Below, piece after piece: positions 58,039 through 64,000 of a DNA stretch of 64,000 bases (position 1 is its first letter; every line of letters starts with the position of its first letter). Made by a program: the position numbers and the translations under genes. The DNA comes from Viola odorata. Lineage: Eukaryota > Streptophyta > Magnoliopsida > Malpighiales > Violaceae. The notes below the pieces were generated by a model, which saw only the letters and a program-made list of their open reading frames with translations, searched no databases and was not told the origin of the DNA. The stretch is from NCBI GenBank assembly GCA_963691705.1, contig OY829545.1, positions 35,575,475-35,639,474 of the forward strand. The letters run 5' to 3'.

Positions 58039-59131
58039 AAGAGTCTGTATCCGGTTGCATTTATGGTCGACCGATTATTGGTGCAAGCATTATCTACCCC
58101 GAGCTGATAGACGCCCTATGGGGACCAGGTACGCTTAGGTCCCCTGCTTACCTTCGTAGTGGAAACTACTCCAAGGTGCGATTATGGAGTAACCTTGATA
58201 GTCCGCCGTCCTCCAAGGTACGCTTATGGAGGCAACACTCGGATGCCCATGAAGAAGAGGTAAGGAACGTCTAGGGCGAGACACTTGGTACGCTTGAGGC
58301 TCTGCCCTAACGACTTGTTCAATCCAACTGAGAGAGATCAGGTTTCCGACCGCCTCCAGTATGGTTATCTACTTTACCCTGTAGCTTCGCGTTAGGTATA
58401 ACAACAGGGACGATTGTAAAACTCTAGTTCAATTACTAGTTGATCAAGCTAATAATTAACCTAGGTAAATTGACAATTAATCATTGAACAAGAAAGATAT
58501 TAGCCCAGAATTTATGAAGTACAAATTAACCTCACGGCTTCCCTTGCAACCTTCAATCGACTCTTACCAAGAACAAGAAGACTAGCCGCTCATGTTAAAA
58601 GTAAAAATAAATAAATAAATAAATGGCATAATTAAAATAGAAGAAGAGATGAAGGAGAAATCCTATTAATTGCCGGCCGGAGCAACTGCTCCGGTTTATT
58701 GAAAAGAAGAACAAAGGTGCTGACGACAATGGTGGCGCCAAAGTCTAGCGGGAGAGAAGAGGAAAAGAAAAATCCGATAACCTAATTACTAAAAGTCTTT
58801 ACGGTCTTATACAAATAAAACTCCTAATCTGATTGGAATTAAACTCCCCATAGGACTTCTACTGCGATTGGGACTCCTGGAGTAATTAGCGAGTGGGTCT
58901 TCGCTTGTTTCCTTTTCTAGGACACTGCTGCTTTCCGCGAACATCCAGCTGCACGACCTAGCTGCTCAAATCCCTCCAGAAACTGATAGAAAGAGCTCAT
59001 TTTTGTATTTTCTTCTAAATCAGCCCAGATCTGTAAAAAGTGAATAAACACAGCAACATAAGTAGCATCATGATCTAAAAAGGCATACAAAAGAGAGGAT
59101 AATTATGGACATTGAACACTCTATCAAATAT

Positions 59132-59353
59132 TTATTAAAAAAAACCTTGAAATTAGAAAATAAAAATCCGGTTTGTTTGCACCCAAAAAAATAAAAATTC
59201 ATTCTTTCTACATCAACGGAATCATCTTCATCCTCGATCATCTACCACCATGACCATCACCACTAAACCATTTTCTTTATTAATCCCCCTATTTTTATTT
59301 TTGAAATTAATTCTCATTTATAGTTTTTAATTTCATTTTTTCCCCTTTTATAG
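59132..59353. other. Flank before MYB relic, copy B
   Basis: Counterpart of 25921-26138, AT-rich with an intron-like end (CCCCTTTTATAG). Confidence 0.5.
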
Positions 59354-59579
59354 ATGGTCTCAAATTGCAGTACATTTGCTTGGAAGAACAGACAATGAGA
59401 TCAAGAATTTATGGAATTCTTGCCTAAAGAAGAAACTTAGACAGATTGAAACTAGCCAAAAAGACAAGAACACTACTCCTTCTGCACAAGATAAACAACA
59501 ATCTGAAGTTGAAAATTTTAAGCCAATTAGAGAAAGTAGTCCACGAGAAAAAACAAGAACAACCCAAATCCCAACATAG
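59354..59579 (+). pseudogene. R2R3-MYB third-exon fragment, copy B
   Basis: The frame reads WSQIAVHLLGRTDNEIKNLW and NSCLKKKLRQIE, then a Lys/Ser/Gln-rich tail to TAG at 59577-59579. The R3 signature GRTDNEIKN is intact here, unlike copy A. Exons 1 and 2 (R2 and start of R3) are absent, and the tail is short for a MYB activation region. A relic, better preserved than its twin. Confidence 0.85.
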
Positions 59580-60242
59580 TAGGATTGCCATCAATTGGAA
59601 TTCGCCAAGAACAAGGACTCATCTTTCTTGGACAGATTTCCAGCTCATCAATCTAAAATTGTCACTACCGACACCATTGTCATCATCATCGACGAGGTAG
59701 GCATCCACCATCACTAGATTCACCACCACCCATGGATCGATCTACAGTTAGCTTAATGCAATGGCAAACACCAATCAACTTAACGTATTTATTTCCCCAC
59801 ACCTGTTTGTAAGATTTTGCCAATTTCAAAACACAACCAGCCACCACCACGACACCACCTCTTCTCTGCCTTCACCAGCCACCACCGTCTCTCCTTAGCC
59901 CTATCTTTATCACCATCGATTCATCCTCAGCCCCTTCTACACCATCACCTCTCCTCTGCCTCTTCATTTACCATATTTTTGAATCTAGATATAGATTTGG
60001 ATCTAATTGGAAATCTCACTCCTTCTCTCTTGCTCTTCCACCAATAACGCGTCTTGATTCGTCAAAAGTCTTAGATCTACAACCTCTCGACTAGTCAAAA
60101 CCATCACTTCTGTCACAAGATCTATGATGGGTTCTTCTGCTACGTAGACTGTTGCCTCTTCGGCAGCGACACCGGGATCCAGCACCGCCCATATCACTGG
60201 AACTGCAAATGTGAGCTTCATAGATCCAAAGGAGTTTGCCCT
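59580..60242. other. C-rich spacer, copy B
   Basis: Counterpart of 26332-27027. CACCA-rich low-complexity sequence; no gene called. Confidence 0.4.
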
Positions 60243-61641
60243 TGATATGATGCATTTTGTGCTATTTTTCCACTCATTTCCTAGCTCATTTTGATCATGA
60301 TGCTACTGATCCTCTCTTGTTTTCACACTATTTAGCAGATTAGAGCTTTTGGAAAGAAAATATCAAAAAGATGTATTTTTCATGGATTCTGGACGAATTT
60401 GAGCAACGAGGCCTTGCAGTAGTTGGCAGACAACATGCATGCAACAACTTGCCCCTGCATATGTACGCATGCAGCAACAAAGGACTCAAGCGCGAACAAG
60501 GAAACTTCCTTTTTAAGGGAATCAACTGATCCGTTCCAATCAATTCCAATCTCCCCTGTTTTGGCAAGAAGTGATTCTGAGATCAACTCCAATTAAATTA
60601 GGATTTCCCTTTTATTAATTTCTATTTTGGAAATTTCCCTTTTTTGTAATTTTCTCTTTTTAAAACCCCTTTAGTTTTGTGGGTTTAGAGATCTTCTTCC
60701 ACTTTCGGATTTTGGAACTTCATCTCTGCCGCTGGCACTCTTCTTCTTTATTCAATAAACTGGAGATTTACTCCGGTTGGTTCTTCATCTTCTCTTTTCT
60801 TTATGCAATTTTATTTATTTATTTACTTTAATTCTAATATGAGCGGCTAAGCTCATTTGTTCTTGGTAGGATCATCAAAGGTTGCTTAAAAAGGTTGTGA
60901 GGTTGAATTGAAATCATTATATTACTGGTTTATATTTATTTACTTAACGTTTTCTTGTCAATTCTACTAGGACTACTTCTAGCATGATCAACTAGTTGTT
61001 TGCCCTAGGCGATTAAAGTCATCACTGTGGTTATAACTAACACGAAGCTGCAGGGTAAAGTAGACGACCAATCAGAGTCATCAGGTCACTGGTCCCATCT
61101 GATTGGGTTAAGTAAGTAATTAGGGTAGAGCCTCGAACGTACTGAGTGTCTCGCCCTGGACGCGTCTTCCTTCATCTTCATGGGCCTTTGAGTAGTGCCC
61201 TTATAAACGTACCTTGGGGGAAGGCAAAACATCAAGACTACTCCATAAACGTACCTTGGAGTAGTTTCTCATATGAAAGGAAGCAGGGGACCTAAACGTA
61301 TCTGGTCCCTATAGCGCGTCTATCAGCGAGGGGTAGAAGATCAATGCACCAATGATCGTCCGACTTTGAAAGCAACTGGAGATAGATTCCTACTGGGGAC
61401 TTTTCTCTCTATTGATCTTTTATTTCATTTTATTTCGGTTTATTACTATTTTCATAGTCATTAGTCAAACCAACTATCGAACCCCCCTTTACTTGCTACT
61501 GTTTCGGACTGTTTGTCCTGCACAACACAAGACAGTTTCTACCTTAGTCTCTGTGGATCGACCCTGTACCACTATACACAGTTTAATTGTGCACTTGTTA
61601 CAGGATATATATTATTTTTGAGGTGTCTCGACAACACGTCA
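60243..61641 (+). repeat. Athila-2 5' LTR, copy B
   Basis: 1399 bp, TGATATGATGC...CACGTCA; hairpin array at 61122-61310; PBS TGGCGCTGTTGTCGGGGA at 61647-61664. Confidence 0.87.
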
Positions 61642-61715
61642 AATTTTGGCGCTGTTGTCGGGGACTTCGGTACTGATCCTTTCTTTGTTATATATGACCA
61701 GGTCATCCAATCCGA

Positions 61716-62842
61716 ATCCTTTACCACTCGATCCTGAAATCTGAAGAATAGAAAGATTGGCTAGAAGGCTAACTAGACTTTCTGCAACAATCAACAATCC
61801 CATTCAAAACCTCCTAGAAGTTGAAAATATCGACCACCTCGTACATTTAGACCAAGACGCTGAAAACCCCATCATGGCAGAAGAACCTCCACGACCCCCC
61901 TCCTGTGAACAATCATTCCATAGAGGACCTAAATGCCACCACTAAGAAAAACTCAAGCTGCACTGTATGGCCTGAAGTGGCCAATGATTGGACGATCAAG
62001 CCCGCTGTCATGCACCACTTGCCCAAGTTCTACGGGTTGCCCAAGGAAAGTGCAATCCGACATCTCCAGCAGTTGCATTCCATCTACGAGGCCATGAAGC
62101 CGGCCAATGTTGACATTGACTACGCTAAGCTGAAAGCATTTATATGGTCCCTAGAAGATGAATCCCGCAGTTGATTTTATGACTTACCACCTTGTTCCAT
62201 CACCAGCTGGGCCGACATGGCTAGTGTAACTAGAAAGAAATTGGTAGCCATAGTGCAAAAAGAGAGTGAGAATGTGGGTTAGTACTATGAACGGTTTAAG
62301 AAAATGCAAGCTCTCTGCCCCTCTCACAATTTGGCAGACCACACATTGTTACAATATTTCTACGAGGGACTGCTAGGGCGAGACAGAGCTATAATTGACG
62401 CCGCTTGCAATGGTTCGTTGCTTGCCCTCACCCCTGCCGCAAGAAAGAACATCTTGGAACTCATGGCTAGGAACACTGTCATTGTAGAACCAAGCAACAT
62501 CCAAGATGTACGCTAGGCCACCATAGAAGGCCAGTTGACTGGATTCAAAAGCCAGTTGACCAACCTCATAGGGATGATTCAGAATCTTTCCACCGGCCAG
62601 CCCGTGCATGTCAAAACATGCGAGATTTGCAATTTTAATGACCATCCTACCTATGCTTGCCCCTATATTCTGGATGAAATACAAGTTAATGCAGTAGGAA
62701 ATTACAATGGAGGCCCAAAGAAATTTGAGCCATATACCCAGAATTACAACAAAGGGTGGCGTCATCCAAACCTCAGCTACGACAATAATGTTCAAGCGTC
62801 TAGCCCTAGTCAACAGCAACCGCAACACCCATTCCAGAATTA
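61716..62842 (+). pseudogene. gag: Athila-2 gag, copy B, decayed
   Basis: Pieces of gag on shifting frames: ARRLTRLSATINNPIQNLLE (61757-61945), then, after a shift in a C run, SIEDLNATTKKNSSCTVWPE (61905-62174), MQALCPSHNLADHTLLQYFY (62304-62516) and a zinc knuckle CEICNFNDHPTYAC (near 62620). Stops at 62172 and 62514 match those of copy A, so the gag was already dead before duplication. An 18-bp in-frame stretch near 62540 is present here but not in copy A. Confidence 0.85.
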
Positions 62843-62892
62843 GTAGCAACCACCATTTAATCTGTAGAATTTCATACCGAGACCCATCTACC

Positions 62893-63920
62893 TGATACGA
62901 TCCTAGTTGCTTAGGATGTGTAGCACCAAATCTGATCGTTGTTCAAAAAAGGATTTCAATGCGGAATGAATAACTTGACTCGTACGAACGTAGACTACCT
63001 CACCAACTGAATGCTAAGAGTTCTAGTCGATTTCACGTCAAGGATCTTGTATCAGATTCTTAGGACTACTCCCAAAGATTGTGAGAATCGCACTAAGACA
63101 AACGAAACAATAATACAATTTCAGCACTTGAACAAGGGGCAGAGATTGAAGAGAGAAGTCTCAAATTTATCAAATAACAGCCAAGTTTCTAAGGAGGCCA
63201 AGCGGCTCCTTATATAAGGTTACAAGCAAACCCTAATAGGAATAGAAGTAGGAGTTCTAATTAAGGAAATTAACTTATTTAACTAATTAATCAATTAACC
63301 AATTAACTAATTAACTAATTAACTAATTAAAGTAAATATAAATATATTTAAATACATTCCAGCTGCTCATGTCGAGTTCTCCATCATCGGGCCAAGGTTT
63401 GGGCCGAAACTTCAAGTTGTATGTTGTCTCGCGCACAGACTGCGCACCATAATGTTTACGTCCATAACATTCAAAACACTGGGCCAAATGAGCTGAATAT
63501 TGTCCCAAATGAAAGCTAACAACCTGAAGTTTCCAACAAGTGGTTGATCGCATGATTCCGACATATACAGCGCCGTCTAGATTCAATCGAAGTCGCTGGT
63601 CGTGCCTGGGCGTCTTCTCCTTGACAGCTAGAATGCCACCATGATCCACCTTGAGATTTACTTGTCCGAATGCTCTGAAACATGGACACAGCCTTCCTAA
63701 GACTCCAATAGGTCTTGTATATATGCTGGATCTTTTATTGAAGCCGTTCTTCCAAGGGTTGACTCGGATGGATGTCAAACCTTGTGCTAGGTGCCTCCAA
63801 GCCTCCTTCCATGTCATCCTATGCCTGAAAGCTTGATCAAACAGCATCTCCTGCCTTGTCTTCGTGTCTAGGGGTTTTATTAACCTCTCTGGGGTTAGCC
63901 ATGGGGCTAGGATCATATCA
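62893..63920 (-). repeat. Family-1 LTR (minus strand), copy B
   Basis: 1028 bp, the counterpart of 33507-34534, including the 54-bp deletion. The ORF end is on the minus strand (63916-63323). Confidence 0.92.
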
Positions 63921-64000
63921 TTCCCTTCCCCTTCGAAAAGATTCGCCCTCGAATCTGATTCTTTTAAGACAACAATTCTATTAGAATCAATAAAGGAAAC
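63921..64000 (-). mobile_element. Start of internal region of family-1 element, copy B
   Basis: Purine tract (sense) and the end of the gag-like coding segment, cut by the window end. Confidence 0.85.

Larger units (their letters stand above)
43225..59126 (-). mobile_element. Athila-1, copy B, with nested gag-only element
   Basis: LTRs at 43225-44582 and 54359-59126 (the latter split by a 3405-bp insertion), flanked by AATAT (43220-43224, 59127-59131) as in copy A. About 12.5 kb without the insertion. Retains the RT domain deleted from copy A, but shared frameshifts before RNase H and within integrase remain, so it is also defective. Confidence 0.93.
54359..59126 (-). repeat. Athila-1 5' LTR, copy B, split by an insertion
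   Basis: LTR pieces 54359-54633 and 58039-59126 flank the family-1 element. The hairpin array is at 58120-58308. Confidence 0.92.
60243..62892 (+). mobile_element. Athila-2, plus strand, 5' part, copy B
   Basis: Same 1399-bp LTR, PBS and decayed gag as copy A but without the family-2 insertion; cut at 62893 by the minus-strand family-1 LTR. Confidence 0.87.
37974..64000. repeat. Tandem duplication unit, copy B (runs past the window end)
   Basis: Direct repeat of 9115 onward. It reaches the equivalent of about 34610 at the window end. Extra in B: the 54634-58038 insertion, a 20-bp insertion near 38571 and the full Athila RT. Missing in B: the 28623 element, part of the PIF tandem repeats and short segments. 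Confidence 0.93.

Overview
This window is plant nuclear DNA, most likely from a flowering plant (probably a eudicot; the species cannot be named from the sequence). The evidence is a split gene with GT-AG introns encoding a plant-like Crooked-neck spliceosome protein, Athila-lineage Ty3/Gypsy retrotransposons, a Stowaway-like MITE, a PIF/Harbinger-like element, gag-only LTR elements and an R2R3-MYB exon fragment. No rRNA, tRNA, CRISPR array or prokaryotic operon was seen. By length most of the window is transposon.

Layout. 1-4378 is the 3' end of a Ty3/Gypsy-like element: a minisatellite alternating strictly between 52- and 44-bp units, a polypurine tract, and a 3.56-kb LTR holding a MITE. 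4379-6577 is AT-rich intergenic DNA. 6578-11044 (minus) is the one gene that looks intact: a seven-exon CRNKL1/CLF1 homologue whose exons join in frame to 707 codons. 260 bp upstream of its ATG sits a 2.9-kb PIF/Harbinger-like element (11305-14194), followed by an 11.4-kb Athila element on the minus strand (14491-25915), a MYB third-exon relic (26139-26331), and a second Athila element on the plus strand (from 27028). The second Athila is interrupted by a young gag-only LTR element (28623-32467) and then by a third, minus-strand gag-only element (33507-37973).

The dominant event is a large direct tandem duplication. Sequence 9110-37973 is repeated from 37969 to beyond the window end. The junction joins the interior of a gag-only element to intron 2 of CRNKL1 across a 5-nt AAAAT microhomology. 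The second copy therefore carries a 3'-truncated, frameshifted CRNKL1 (pseudogene) plus second copies of the PIF, both Athilas, the MYB relic and the gag-only LTR. After duplication each copy took its own changes: copy A gained the 28623 element and lost 1.1 kb of Athila reverse transcriptase; copy B gained the 54634-58038 element inside an Athila LTR.

Most notable observations. (1) The LTRs of both Athila families carry, in the same order, four small hairpins that share a loop core (AAGCGTACC / AAACGTACC) but have different stems. They lie downstream of the AATAAA signal, so they should be in the 5' leader of the genomic RNA. AATAAA itself abuts another hairpin in both families. (2) The gag-like reading frame of the gag-only elements runs across the internal/LTR boundary, for about 138 codons in one family, and two diverged LTRs differ by an apparently in-frame block, suggesting that the LTR encodes protein. 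These are the best candidates for undescribed biology here.
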